From positions 682,001 to 746,000 of the forward strand of contig JAFFSR010000344.1 in the NCBI GenBank assembly GCA_017163975.1: 64,000 nt of DNA, written 5' to 3'. Below, piece by piece: positions 43,565 to 57,518 of this stretch. The notes beneath the pieces are model-generated. The model was given only the letters and a program-made list of their open reading frames with translations, was not told the DNA's origin and searched no databases. Both the position numbers and the translations under genes were made by a program. Each line of letters begins with the position of its first letter. The first letter of the stretch is position 1. The stretch is from Anastatus disparis. Its lineage: Eukaryota; Arthropoda; Insecta; Hymenoptera; Eupelmidae.

Positions 43565-46392
43565 TTATTGTACATCTAACATAGCAGGTGGAATGCATAC
43601 AAATTGTAATTCATTTCCTATATTTACAAGAACGAGCTTTCTTTTTATCTCGCTGACAGGTATATCACTTATCTTATATGAATTACCATCGATGACAAAT
43701 ATATGTTTTAATTTCACATCATTAACTTGTACATTATTCGTTTCTAGGTATTTTACATGCAAAAAACAATTATTTTCAATCAAAAAAAAGTATTGTATCT
43801 GTACAATAGAATTATCACATAATTGAATTATTGTATTATCAGTTTTTTTTGGACGATTGTATAAGACAGAATGAAATATTTTTTTACGAAAAATACATCT
43901 TAAATATTTATTTTCTGCTGACTGTTTCCCGTCAATTGGGATTGTAGCATTCTCATTTGATTTAATATAATTTACAAGGAGTGGAAATTTAGACATTACA
44001 GTTTTACAAAATTTAGAGGATACAGTCATATCATTCATTTGCAAAACATTTATTTCAAAAGTTGTTCTTTCAGTCAGTCTATCACATAACTGATCAGCGA
44101 CTCCTTTTGGTCCAGTAATATAATTTTTCAAATGACCAATCTCACTTTCAAAGGAAAAGGCTGAAGTCGCCCAAAGTGGTCCACTTTTACGTACACTGTC
44201 ACACAAATGTAATAGAGAATGCACGTTAAATGTCATGAATGCTGTTCCATACAATTTTTCACAACTACTTACAAACTTGAGAAGATTTTGTTCACATACT
44301 AAAAGTTCTGTTTGGGAAATTTCAAGAGATAGTAAAGTGTTAATACTATCAACGAAAAGAACAAATGATTCAAATGCTTCTTTTTCAAGAATTCCTGAAA
44401 GACATGGTATGCTATAAAACAATAACCAATACAACCATTCAGCAGCTTTCCATTTACTTTTCTTTTTCAATATCGTTGGAAGGCGGTAGATTTCTTTCGT
44501 AGGTTTAATTTGTACCAAAAGATTGTCAATCATCGTTCGTTCGTGTTGTTTAAAATGAAATTTATATCGTGTATTTGTCCATTCATCCCAAAGTTGTCTA
44601 ACAACTCCAAGAAGAACCCCATGCATATATTCAATAGAAAAACCCCACACACAATCAAAAAAAGGCAGAGTTTTGCATACTATTGATTGTCCTCTTACAC
44701 CTTTGTATACTTTTTTTAGTTTTTTCGCTTTCATGGCGTCTTTTATAACATCATCATGAGATCGTTGTACACTGAGAGAACATTGGCTCGTCTGCTGGAA
44801 ACTCTAAGTACAGCCGCTGCATCGTCGATTCGTGCAGAAGCGCCACAAGATTCGGGGGCCCAGCCGTCCCAAAACGACTAATATACATCAGCTGAGTTTC
44901 TCTTTTCTTCCACCAGAGGCGCTTTTCAGATATCGTAGGCGCTTTTTGTATATCATAAGCGCAAGACTAAGACGAATGCTGCACTGTTTCGGGACAGCAG
45001 CAGCACCTAATCAAAAGACAAAACAATTCATGCGTTTTAGAGTTCTGCTGTACTAGTAAGTGCAGCATTTATACCAATATTCTCTCAGTGTACTAACGGA
45101 TAATTATTAATTAGAGGATACCGCATAGCTTTCGCGTAATATAATCCGTTAATATAACACCAGTGACATCCATGATAACCATTAAATTGAATACGACCAG
45201 CAATTATAGGACGAGCAACGGAGTCAACTGTAAAACATAAAGGCAAGAGAAAAATTTTTATTGTTTCACCATTATCTAGTTTTATTTTTATTCCACAATC
45301 GATAAATCTCTTAATTTGCATGAAAAACGTGCTTAGAAATAAATCCATAAGTTTGAAATTCGGTTCATGATTCGTGTAAAAAGCACCAGCCAACATAATT
45401 ATTTTAAATCGCAAATGATCGGGTAGTTCATTTATTGACAACAAAATGCTCCACAAACTATATTTAGATTGCTGAAATACGGCAGCACCATCACTATTTA
45501 TGTTCATAGTTAAAACAATGTCATTTTTCTCTTTGGAATTGAAGAAATCATTTGTTTTATACAAAATACCGTCATGTACATCACAAATATTTTTTTTTTG
45601 GTCAATATTTCTTCTACTTACATTTGATTTATCCACTAGATATTCTAATATATTTTTATTTTTTAGAATAGATGAGAGTTGATATTCAATATCAATATTA
45701 ATAAAATAATTAGTATTACTAGTAGAGATTGTATATTGTTTGGAGCAGTCTTTACATAGTACCGATTTTTGTTTTATTTTTGATTTTTCAATTGGTTCTT
45801 GTAGCGCTGTGTAACAATTTGTGCAATAAAAGGTGTATACTTTTTCATCTTTCTCTTTGTAAAATTTTGCTGTATAGTATTGACTAATGTTAAGTAATTT
45901 AAATTTAGGTAACAATTTTATTGACTCAAGAAGAGAATTTCTTGTTGATTTTGATAAATTATGTCGTAAGTATATAGCTTGTACCATATTAAAAACGTCT
46001 TTGACTGTCATTGATGATTCTTCAAACATTATTAAGTTTAATACAGTGCTAATTTTTTCTGGCAAATGACAATCATCAAATTCATTATCATCACTAACAT
46101 ATTCCTCATCAATTTTGTCGTTGGAAGGCTGTATAAATTCGTCAATAATTTCAAGTGTATCATCAAGAGTACTATTACTATTTATAGATTCATCTTCATT
46201 TTCTTCTATAATTTTTTCCAATTCTTCATTTTCAACATCAGAAATATCCATCGATATCGATGATATACTTGGTACATCACTTTCATGATTATTTTCTATC
46301 AGTTGACTGTCAATAATTATTTTTTCCTCTGCTAACTCATTCTTTATAAATTCTTTATGTTCTTCAAAATTTTTTTTCCCTAAAAATATCAT
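43565..46392 (-). pseudogene. CACTA/EnSpm-like transposase, split by a MITE
   Basis: Two minus-strand frames, 46392-45085 (435 codons) and 44734-43565 (389 codons). N-terminal part: an acidic, Ser/Asn-rich leader, then a Cys-pair motif (CTNCYTALQEP...CKDC), then TMNINSDGAAVFQQSKYSLW, INELPDHLRFKIIMLAGAFY and FNGYHGCHWCYINGLYYA, matching the transposase_21-type core. C-terminal part: FSIEYMHGVLLGVVRQLWDE, TFNVHSLLHLCDSVRKSGPL and SFESEIGHLKNYITGPKG (DUF4218-like). The MITE at 44770-45090 separates them; without it the frame reads NNYPLV directly into QRSHDDVIKDAMKAKK, giving a protein of about 835 residues. No other stop was seen, so it was intact before the MITE arrived. Confidence 0.85.
44770..45090. 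mobile_element. 321-bp MITE inside the CACTA-like transposase
   Basis: TIRs CACTGAGAGAACATTGG (left) and CACTGAGAGAATATTGG (right, minus strand), flanked by TA on both sides (44768-44769, 45091-45092). The interior is GC-richer than the host gene and partly palindromic. CACTG ends with a 2-bp duplication could fit a CACTA-type MITE as well as a TA-targeting family. Confidence 0.9.
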
Positions 46393-46557
46393 GTAAATTT
46401 TATAATAATGGTAATAATAATAATAATGGTGATAAGAATAATGATAATAATACTAATAATTGTGCGGATTAGAATAAGAATGGTGTAAGTAACATCAACA
46501 AAAAAATTTAGTTAGCGGTATATCTAGATATTTTTTAGCATTAATAAGATAGTCCAG
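46393..46557. other. 5' flank of the CACTA-like transposase
   Basis: Simple AATAATG-type repeats at 46405-46460. A promoter or upstream exon may lie here, but none is clear. Confidence 0.4.
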
Positions 46558-48935
46558 GTGGGATCTGTATTGGGATAGCTTTGTTAAGCTGGAGCCTAGA
46601 TTTTTATTGGAATGTCTCCGAAATATTGTTACAAATAATAATTTTAATATGCGTCAGCTCAAAAACGTGTGTTAAATTCAGAAGAAATATTTAAGTGAAA
46701 AATTACATTTCTTTAGCGTTTTTTTTTCTTTCAAGCCTGAATATCGATACGTATCACATCTACGTTAAAAATGAATTAAAGTAAATTTATTTGCAATGAA
46801 TTCTTAACGAAATGTGTTAATCTGGTTAGTGAAAAAAAATTTTCCACGACATAATAATTAAAATTCGTGAAAAAAAATTTCAAAAAATGACCTTTTGGAC
46901 AATTATCCGTAGGGAAATGAAGAAAGCATTTCATGTTTTTGAAATCGTGTCTAAAAAAACTTTAAGTTATCACGAAAAAAATGGCGTAAGTTAAAAGACG
47001 ATATCTTTTATCGTTTTTGCACAATAATTTTGCAATTAAGGTCGTTCCAAAAAATCTGAAAATTTTAAAAATCTTGCTGACCGCTAAATACAAGCTTGTA
47101 TTAGTCATTGATTTACGTATAGAAGAGCATTCGTATTTACAAACCCATTTTGAAAAATTAAAATCGGTTAATTAGGAGTAGCTAGGGAATTTTTTGAAAT
47201 TTTCGTTAGTTTTTCTTAATAAATAAATACAATATCTTCGCGAATTTTAAATCTATTGAACTGAAAATTTATATGCTAAAAGTACTCTACAAGACGCTTC
47301 TTTAAAAAAAAAGTTTAAATTAGTTGATTTGTTCCCGAGATATAGCTACTTAAAGTTGACGCACGTTTTTTAAAACAATTAAGAAACAATAAATAAAATT
47401 AAAATAACAACAATTAATAAACAATAAATAACGAATACCTTCGTTTTCTTAAATACTTTCCACGTTAATAATTACAAAACTTGAGCCAATTGCCACCTTA
47501 GAGAAAATTCACCTGGAAGACATACTTGTCGTACGAAAAGCAAGTAAAAGATAGCAGAGGGGATAAAAATTTTTTTAAAAACTGACCACGCGAGTAAAAG
47601 CACCTGAGCATTTGAAAATTTTCAATATCTCGGCTTCTAAACAACCGATTTTGACGTTTTTTTTTAAACTGGGGTGCCGTTTGGCGAGGGATTCCAATAT
47701 GAAACTTGTAATAAATTATAATAATTTTTTAATAATGATGTACATTATATGTAGCAAATCTTAAAAATATAAGTAAGAAACAATTTTGTATACTACAGTA
47801 TATTTCAAACAATAAGTTCTTTATAAATTATCTTCCGAAACGTAGCAAAATTTAAAAAATCAGCAATGTGCTCCACGAGAGTTATGATATAAATTTTAGC
47901 AGATGACTTACTTTTCAGCTGTGTGCGCTTGGACACGAAGATACTGTGTATACGCACTTAATTAACAAATGACAAATAACATTTCAAAATAAAATAATTT
48001 GAAATTACTCTTCGAAATTTTATTAAAGACTGTCTAAATTTTACTTTAAAACTTTGCCAATTTAAAAAAATGCATTTTGCATTTTCTAAATTCGCGTATA
48101 AAATTATTATAATTTTTTATTACAAGTTTCAATGAAACTGTTTCATATTGGAATCCCTAGCCAAACGGCACCCCAGTTTAAAAAAAAACGCTAATACGGT
48201 TGTTTAGAAGCCGAAATATTAAAAATTTTTAAACACTCAGATGCTTTTCGCGTGGTCAGTTATCTTTAATTTTTAATTTTTATACCCTCTGCTACCTCCC
48301 ACTTACTTTTCATACGACAGGTATATCTAACAGGTGAATTTTCTTTATGATGGCGATTGGCTCAAGTTTTGACGTGAAAAGTATTTGAAGAAACGAAGGT
48401 ATTCGTTAAAAAATGGGCCTCGTAGCATTAATTTTTAATTAAGAAACACGCGTCAACTAGCTGTATCTTGGGAACGAATGAACAATTTAAACTCTTTTTA
48501 AAGATGCGTCTTGCAGGGTACTTTTAGCATATAAATTTTCAATTCTATAGATTTAAAATTCGCGAAGATATTGTATTTATTTATCAAGAAAAGTTTTCTT
48601 AGATACATTTTTAAAAGTATCAAATGCTTTTTTTATTTCCCTACACGCAATTTATATATTTATTTATTTATTTAATTTACATATTTCGTTACGAAATTTT
48701 ATTGCTAGTAAATTTACTTTAATTCATTTTTGACGTAGATGTGATACGTATCGAGATATTCAGGCTTGAAAATAAACGTAATTTTCTACTTAAACATTTC
48801 TCCTGAATTTAGCACATGTTTTTGAGCTGACGCATATCACAATTCTCATTTGTAACAATATTCTGGAGACATTCCAATAAAAATCTAAACTCCGACTCGT
48901 AGTGTCCAATTTGATCATTTTTTTACAGATCCCGA
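46558..48935. mobile_element. 2.4-kb foldback element
   Basis: Two arms of about 1 kb in inverted orientation: TTTTTATTGGAATGTCTCC (left, near 46601) pairs with GGAGACATTCCAATAAAAA (right, near 48865); TGCGTCAGCTCAAAAACGTG pairs with its partner near 48818; CTGGGGTGCCGTTTGGCGAG (47669) pairs with the CTAGCCAAACGGCACCCCAG area near 48160. The arms differ in length by a few hundred bases, so indels have accumulated. No coding content. Confidence 0.88.
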
Positions 48936-50011
48936 CTGAACTAAGAGACATTTTCTGAAATACTTTGCCTTTTTGCTCTTCTTGTTTAATATTAAAAGCA
49001 AAGAAGGCACAAAAATTTAGGTAATTAATTTATTTAAAATTTTTTGTCAATGTGACTTAGGCTACTCTCATTTAAACCCACACAATTATAATAGTACTAG
49101 TAATTATAAGCCAACGAAATTGAATTATTAAAGTAAAAAACAATATATATATAAAATAGTGCTTTTTTTAAAAATTTTGTCATAATATTTGCTATTTTAT
49201 AAAAATAATTACGAATCTCCTCCAGCTTACGTCTTCTTTTCCTTGTTCTAGAATGCATATTTGATTTTTAATATGTTCACTGCTGATCTTGAATGCTATT
49301 TTTAATGTTTAGATTATCGATTTCGATTTTATAAAAAGTAATAAACCTTTCACTGAAAAAAGAATATACTTTTAAGGTTAAAAAGTTCATAAAGAAAAAG
49401 AATTGCAAATAATATTTTATGAAATTTGAATTCACTCAAATCAACTAGTTGGATTCCATATCTCATTTAAATTAGATTATAAGTCAATTAAGTTTGGTAT
49501 AAATGAGTTAATTTAATAATTATTTCAAAGTTTCTTTAATTCATATTGATTTTATTAAATTACTAAGTTTTATTAAATAAATAAAATAATACAATGGTGT
49601 TACCTGATTTTATATCAATATGATAGAAGTAAAATTTAATAGTAATATGTATTTTCTACACTTTTCTGCTGTTAGTTTGTGTATTAAAATTCTATATTTG
49701 TAAACATTAAAAATTTTCAAACACTATAAGATAAATATGCCCAACTCAATATTCAATCAAAATTGAATCACGAAAACAATTTTGTAGATACGAAGTTAAA
49801 TCGTAATATAATTATTTATTTATTTATCTTATTTATTAGTTTAAAAGCTAACATATGATCGAAAATTTTTAAATTATGTGCTTAGGCATAATAAACAATC
49901 TGAAGTAAGCAGAGACCTTTTGATGGTTTGGTTAATTGTCACATTTAAAAAAGTTTAAAATTATTCTCAAATAAATTTTATATTGAAAATTGAAAAAAAA
50001 ATTTTTTAAAT
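48936..50011. other. AT-rich upstream region of the BEN gene
   Basis: About 1 kb without coding frames, probably holding the 5' UTR and promoter of the gene starting at 50012. I see no TATA box or initiator I would trust in such AT-rich sequence. Confidence 0.4.
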
Positions 50012-53000
50012 ATGTTTGCAATAGTGCATTTCAAAGAGAAAAGTCGTAAGAGAAAATTTGATGTCGTGAAAACGAGTGACATTGGAAACTTCACGCAAAA
50101 TTTTAAAAATAAGAAGTTTCAAATTGCAACACCCGAAGGAAATAAGGAAGGAGTAATTTTAAAAACGGGAAGTAAGTAAAAATTTTTTTGTGTTTTATAA
50201 TGTAAATACTCATTTATGTTTTTTTTGTTAGATAGATAGATACTATTTATTGTATATCATATCATAAATATAATAATAAATATTGCACATAAACAATGTA
50301 TAAATATAAAAATATTGCACATAAAACAATGTATAAATATAAAATATTGCACATAAAACAATGTATAAATACAAAATATTGCAATTGATATCACAGTCAG
50401 TTACTAAACCTAATAATACTAAATAAGTAAGTCACAACAAAAGAAGTGATATCACAGATACAAAAAAATAGTAAAATACACTAATTTCTTTGTTCTAATT
50501 TTTTTAAAATTTTTTCAATAAAAAAAAATGTTTTTAATTATTTTGATCTTGTACAAGTCTGTTAAGTGATTCTTGACGGACTTTAATTTTATCATTGATA
50601 AATAAAAATAATTAATCATTTTAATTATAAAGGTAATGAAGAGCAATTAATTAAGAAACTGAAAGAGGGTGAAGAAAGATTACGTATTCCACGTTTAGAT
50701 TTATGTTCAACAGCAAGTGATTTGACTGAAATGTTACCCAAAATTCCTGAGAAGGTTAGAGATTTTTAATAATATTTGTACTACCATTGTGATGCTTATG
50801 CGCAAGAGAAGTTTTCGGTATACTTATGAACAAAGTACATGTAACGTATAATGGTGATTATATCAATCGACCGACAATAGAATTCTAACTCGCATCATCG
50901 AAATACGAATCCAAGATTCTACCGATCAAGTCACCGAAAACTTTGGTTCATGAATATTATGAACTAATATTATTTTTTATGAAGAAATTCTTTTCTTTTT
51001 TTAGAACGCTAAGAGCTCAAAAATGATAAAACAGGAGAAAATTGAAAAAACGAGTCAAAAACAAGAAAAAATTGTAAATAAATTCTACAATATATGTTTC
51101 AATCTAAATATTCTTTTTAAATTAAAATATAAGTTTTTCTTTTAGGTTAAAGGCGCAATCAAGATCATTAAACAAGAGGTACTCAAAGGAGAAGAAAGGC
51201 TTAATGTGCAATCATATCAATCCAATATACCAGATTTAAGTATGAGTGAAAAGCAACAAGAATTACCAATACAAGTAAAAATAATTTAATTAAATAAAAT
51301 ATTAGCATGATTAAACGGAAAAACTAAGATTCAAAACGTGATCCTCTTTAATATAAAATAACTAAAAATTACGTGTTTATGTTTTTAGGTACATGTGTAT
51401 GTGTACATGTATATGTATGAGTGTATGGGTATGTATGTATATGACGAAATCAAAAAGATATGTACGAGAGAAAGAAAAATAGTCTTAATTTTTTACTTTA
51501 ATATAATAGTATTAATATTTTATGTGATTAAAATTTTTTCAAACGATTATTTTATATTTTATTAAAATTTAATTGTGATTTACTGAGGTCGAATCTACTA
51601 AGGTTAAAATTGCTGAGATTGAAACTCCTGAGGTTGAAACTCCTGAGGTTGAAACACCTGAGGTTGAATGTACTGTGATTAAAACTGCTGAGGTTAAAAC
51701 TACTGAGAAAGTACTAAAAAATAACATTCTCAAAATACGTTCTACATACTCCAATCATGAACAAATGGCAGCTACAGGATCAAACGTGAGTACTCTTAAA
51801 TGAATTGGAAAAAAAATAGTTCGAACTTATGAAAGTGTCGCTCAGTGATGGAAAGTTTTGATTTAGCTGGACATCAAGTAATTTCCAAAGTATTTCATTA
51901 TGGTTAGCAGTGATGATATTTTCGATCTTTATATTTGTATTGAATCGAAAACATTTCGAAAAAGATATTACAATTAAAATATAACTCCAAGTTACAGGAT
52001 CCATAACCCAAAGAAGTGATACTCTCCTTGTTAATATTTACCAGTAAAATATGTAATGACCAGCTAAATCGGGGTTTTTGACTACTGTGTGTCAAGTCTC
52101 TTTATTTTTTTTCTTATTCACATGCACAAACCTTGTACTCTATCAAATATCAAAGAGAGAGTGATGTTTATAAGATAATCATAAGATTTATCGAGAAAAT
52201 ATCATGATTAATATTTGTTAAATATTTGTTAAGCAACAACATTTTTTTAAGTATTTTATCTTTTTTATTACCAGTAATAATCCGGTCGCTGACGACACTA
52301 GAATATAAAGTTTTAGATCGCCTCGGTAACTTTGCATTTTTTTAGTAGTTTTTTATGAGTAAAATTAGAATTTCTTGGTTACCGAACTTAAGTAGTGGTC
52401 GCTTTTTTGTTATAAACAATTTAATTATTTGTAAGGCTATAAAACATTAATTATTGAAAATGCAGAGACGTTTTTAAAAGCAAAATTTTTTCTTATTAAC
52501 AAAAAATCTGCTCTTTTTCAAATTTTCACGATATCTTAATTGTAACTTGAGATATAATAATTATAGAATTTTGTTTAACAAAATACGCTCCCCTCAAGCT
52601 CGACACTTCAGAACCAGAGATATATCGATTATAGTAAGTGTTCCGCGTGAGTGGAGCGCATTTTGTTATAAATAAATGTATAAATTGTGATATCTCAAGT
52701 TGCAAATAAGATATCGTGAAAATTTGAAATCGGACAGACTTTTATGTTAAAAAGGAACAATTTTACTCTTAAAAACGACTCTGTATTTTTAATAGTTAAT
52801 GTTTTATGGCATTATAAATAATTAAACTATTCATTACAATAAAACGACTATCAGTTGAGCTGGGTAATCAAGAAATTCTTATTTTACTCATAAAAACTAC
52901 TAAAAAATGTAAAGTTACCGATGGGACCTAAAACTTTCTACTCTATAGTGCCGTCAACGCCCAGACTATAAGGTTTACATGTTATATTTCAATAAAATGT

Positions 53001-56000
53001 AATTGTCATTTAGAGCACAGATGAAGTTAAAACTACTGACAAAGTACGAGAAGAAAATAAAATATTTGAAACACGTTTGACTAATCTCAATTTTGAAAAA
53101 CAAACGGCAACTACAGGATCAAACGTAAGTAACAAAAGTATGTTAAGAATTTGATCTTATTTCTTATTATTAATTTTTAATAAATATAAAATTATTATTG
53201 TGATTCCTTTTTCTGCAATGCATCAGAATAATATTCATTGTTATCTATTACTCAAATATAAAGAAAAGAAAGTAATGATCTTACATTAATTGGTGAATTA
53301 TTGAATATTTGAAAAATATAAATCAATGGCCTCTCTTTGAATTATAATAAATTTACGATGAATTATTTAAATGTCGCAATGTATATGCTCAAAAATATAA
53401 TTATTTTTCAAACGTTTAACTTCCCTTTTCACTAAAAATTTCGTTTCCATTTGAGGGGTCACGTGTAATAAGGATCTAACTCGAGTTAGGCCCTTTTTGA
53501 AATTATAATTGAAAATGTATCTAGGAGATATTCTTTGTATGTTTATAAAATATAGAAGAATAAAAACGTGTCTCTGTATGTTTAAATGATACAGAACATA
53601 CAAGAAGGGACTAACTTGAATTATGCAACATTTTCATTATTTCAAATTTCCCGAAAAAATCGTACTCGAAAAAATTTAGTACTCGAAAAAAATACGAACA
53701 ACGCGAGTAATTCGAATTACTCGGATGGCTCGAGTTACTCGATGGATTCATGTTACTCGAATATAATACTCGACTCGACTCAAAGTTAGTTTAAAATAAG
53801 TTATTCCAATATACTTTCTGAATAGACGGATAAACAGAATTCACAGCAAGTTAATGAAAAAAGAAAGTAAAAAAATCATTTTTTCCGTATAAAAAAGAAC
53901 TAATTACTACATTATAATATAATCTAGTTGTTTGGGTTGTTCGAGTAGTTCGGTTCATTCGAGTTACTCGAGTCATTCGGGTAACTCGAGTTATTTGAGT
54001 AGTTCATATTTTTTTGAGTAACACGATAAATTCGAGTGACTCGAAAAGTTCGAGTTAATACTCGACTCGGACGAGGTCGAATCGAGTAATTTGTTCGAGT
54101 TACTCGTAGTTCAAGCTACTCGCATACCCTTAGCTTGCATATGTATTGTGATTGGTTAGTTTATACTATAGATATCAATATTTCAATGACATTTGCTTTT
54201 AATGTTGATCGCCAACATACACTATTTTTCAATATTCTGAATTTATACATAAAAAATATTTTTTGACACAAAGTGCGTAAAATTGCACATCAAGAATTCG
54301 GCTGCGTTTCATTATATGCAATTTTACGCACACCGTGTGAAAAAATTGTTCATAAGAGCCTGAATAAAATCTTGAATAAAAACATTTTTGAGAGGGGGGG
54401 ACTTGCCGCTAAAGTTTTAGTAGTAAAATAATTATCTAATCAATTCATTAGCTGAATCTTATCTTTTGCTTCTCAGAATGACCAAATTAAAGAATTGAAA
54501 AGTATAATTGTTCAAAAAAATAAATTAATTAAAGACCTTCGAGCCAAAGTGGAGACTTTACAAAATCTTAGAGATGACGATGCTCATCAGATACGTGATT
54601 TATCGAAAACTAATATCGATCTTCAAGCAGAAGTCATAAACCATTTTGAATGTATTAAAGGTAATAAAGAAACGTGTAAATGAAGAGCTTAGCAGAAAAG
54701 CTTTTTTATTATAAAAAAAATAGAAATTATTATTTTAACCCTTTCAGTCACAAATTTATTCTGTAAGTTCTATTTTTTCGAAAGCTTCCTGTAAGTTTTT
54801 GAAAAGATTAAATGAAATATTACAGAAATGTTCTTGAGAAGATTACTTTATATCTTCCAAGAAGCTTCCAATAACGTTTTATGAAAGATTCCATTTAAAC
54901 TTCCTGCAGCTTTCCATATAATATTACTGTAAGGATATATACATGGAAAGTTACGAGTATATTGTTTGGAAGATTTCAAAATCTGAGATTAGGCACATAA
55001 GTAGATTTTAATTCAAATAAAGCACAGTTAAATTTTGATTAACTTTTAGAGCATGAGAAAAAAATTACAAGCATTTTAATTTTAATTTTTTAACACGCGT
55101 TTTATATCTATATATAGTGTATATATAGTTATATACGCGCATGCATTGAGTCTAAGACGTTTATATCGTTTCAAACTCGATACTAAAAAATCTATTCTTT
55201 AGTTCTTTAATTAATTTCGTGTTAAATTTAATCAAATTTAATCGGATTCGCTGTCGATGTCTAACTGAGTTTTTTGTTATTTATTCGAGTATTAATAGTT
55301 GCATCTGCAAATTAAGCGTTGAATGCAATAGATTAAATATTATTATCATGAATATTTACACACAAAAAAAATTATTAATATATTCTTACTGTAATATACT
55401 GTGGAAGGCTGCATTAAGTATTTAATGAAATGTTTACAAAACGTTACTGGATGCTTCTTGGAAAATATAAAGTAATCTTTCCAAAAATATCCCTGAAACG
55501 TTCCATTTAATCTTCCAGCAATCTTAGTGGAAGCTTCTTGCACTTTTTCCTGGAAGCTTGCATGGAGTATTTTTAAAACCTCACAGTAACCTTTCCTAAA
55601 AGGTTCTTGTAATATTCCTAAAATGCTTTTGTACTGGCTTTCATTCATAAAAGTTAAAAGATATCTATTTTTGCCTTATAAAAGTTCATATTGAATTTTC
55701 AAATTCTTATAGTCTTTTTCTCCTTATTCTTTTTGATGACCAAATATTTTTAAAATTTCTGAAAAAGTTGGCCACTTATATACTGTTTATGACATTTTTT
55801 ACTGATTCTAATTTTTTATTTATAAAAAATCGCTGATATCACTTTAATATCACATCCCTTTTTATTAAAAATAATGGCAAAATTCATGTGCAATTCGAAC
55901 GCGATATGATTGGTTGAAAGTGTCGTCATGCTACATTTTGTTTTATTCATATTTAATTTTATAAGGTCATGCTTTGACATGAGAATTAAAAGCAATGTTA

Positions 56001-57449
56001 ATTTGAGCATAGCACGCGTCGAATCTAGTTTAATATTTTTATATTAATACATTCATATTTTGCAATATTGATTATTTAGATATTCTCCGAGACTTGATGC
56101 AAGCAAATCCAAGAATTACGTCTGCTGATGGATGCTATCCCAGTGTAGGCTTTGTAGATAGAAAGAATTTTTCGGTAAAATAAATAAATAAATAAAACAT
56201 ATAATACATATCCATTTACGTGCCGAGTTGATATAAAATTTTATTCGAATTATCAAAGGTGCATATTGGTGAAGGAGTGTGGCTACAAGAAAATCACTGG
56301 AATTATTGCTTTGGATTAGTCGATCCGAAAGCTTTTATTCGAGAGATGTCCCGGCACGTTTTCACCATTCCTATATTGAAATCCAGCACCATCACTGGTC
56401 GAGTTTCGAACCGTAATTTAAAAAGTCAACCCACTAAAAAATGGGAAAAATTGGATTCCAACAAAGTAGAAGCTATTAGAGGTAACAAAAAAATCGTCGA
56501 TATCTTTGTATTTGTGCTAAAAATTTTGGTGCTAATTAGCAACGGAAGTTTATCGGTGTATCTGTACACAAAGCACATGTAACGTATAGTGATTTTTGTA
56601 TCAACTGGCTAAAACAAGGATCAGAACTCGAACCAACGAGTATGAGAATCTATCACTCTGCTGACCGATTTATTCATTTATTTATGAAATTTGTGTTTAA
56701 TTTTGTAGTTTTAAAAATTTATAACTTTTTTTAAATCTAACGCTTCAATGACTTTAATTACAATCATATTAATTTCTTTATCAGCTTATTGTCTAAGGGT
56801 CTTCTAGGCGAAAAATTTTGCAAAATGTACAAATTTACGATTTCATTTACAATTTTATACAATAATTGATTTTGTTTATAATTATTTATAGTTATTTATA
56901 ATCATTTACAGTTAAAAATCGCTATATCTAATTACACTGTTGAAAAAAACATGAATTTAATGCAAATTTAATGCAAAACTGGAGGCTTACTTCAAGCGTG
57001 TACATAAAAATTTAATTTTACCGTAATTTTAATGCAAAATTGCATAAAAATTAATAATTTCACCATAATTTTAATGTTAAATTGCATGTAATGCAATAAT
57101 ATGCAATAAAGTAAATATAGAAATTTCATAAATATACTGGAAGCAAAATTCAATTTTTTTTAACAGTGTATTTACAGTTATTTAAATTTTAAAATCTGTG
57201 AATAATTAGTTGTTATTTTGAGTTACTTGCAGTTATTGTAAATTATTTACATAAAAAAATAATTTTAAATAATTTTTTTTTTAAATGTTTTCCACACTTA
57301 TTTATTTATTTATAATTATTTACAGTAATTATTTGCAAGTGAGATTGTACCGTAAAAAATAAAATTTATGCTATGTAAAATTTTCTTTCGTTTCTTAATC
57401 GTAGTGTAACAAGTAAGAGAGAAATACAACAATAACAATAATTAAAATA

Positions 57450-57518
<69 letters not shown>

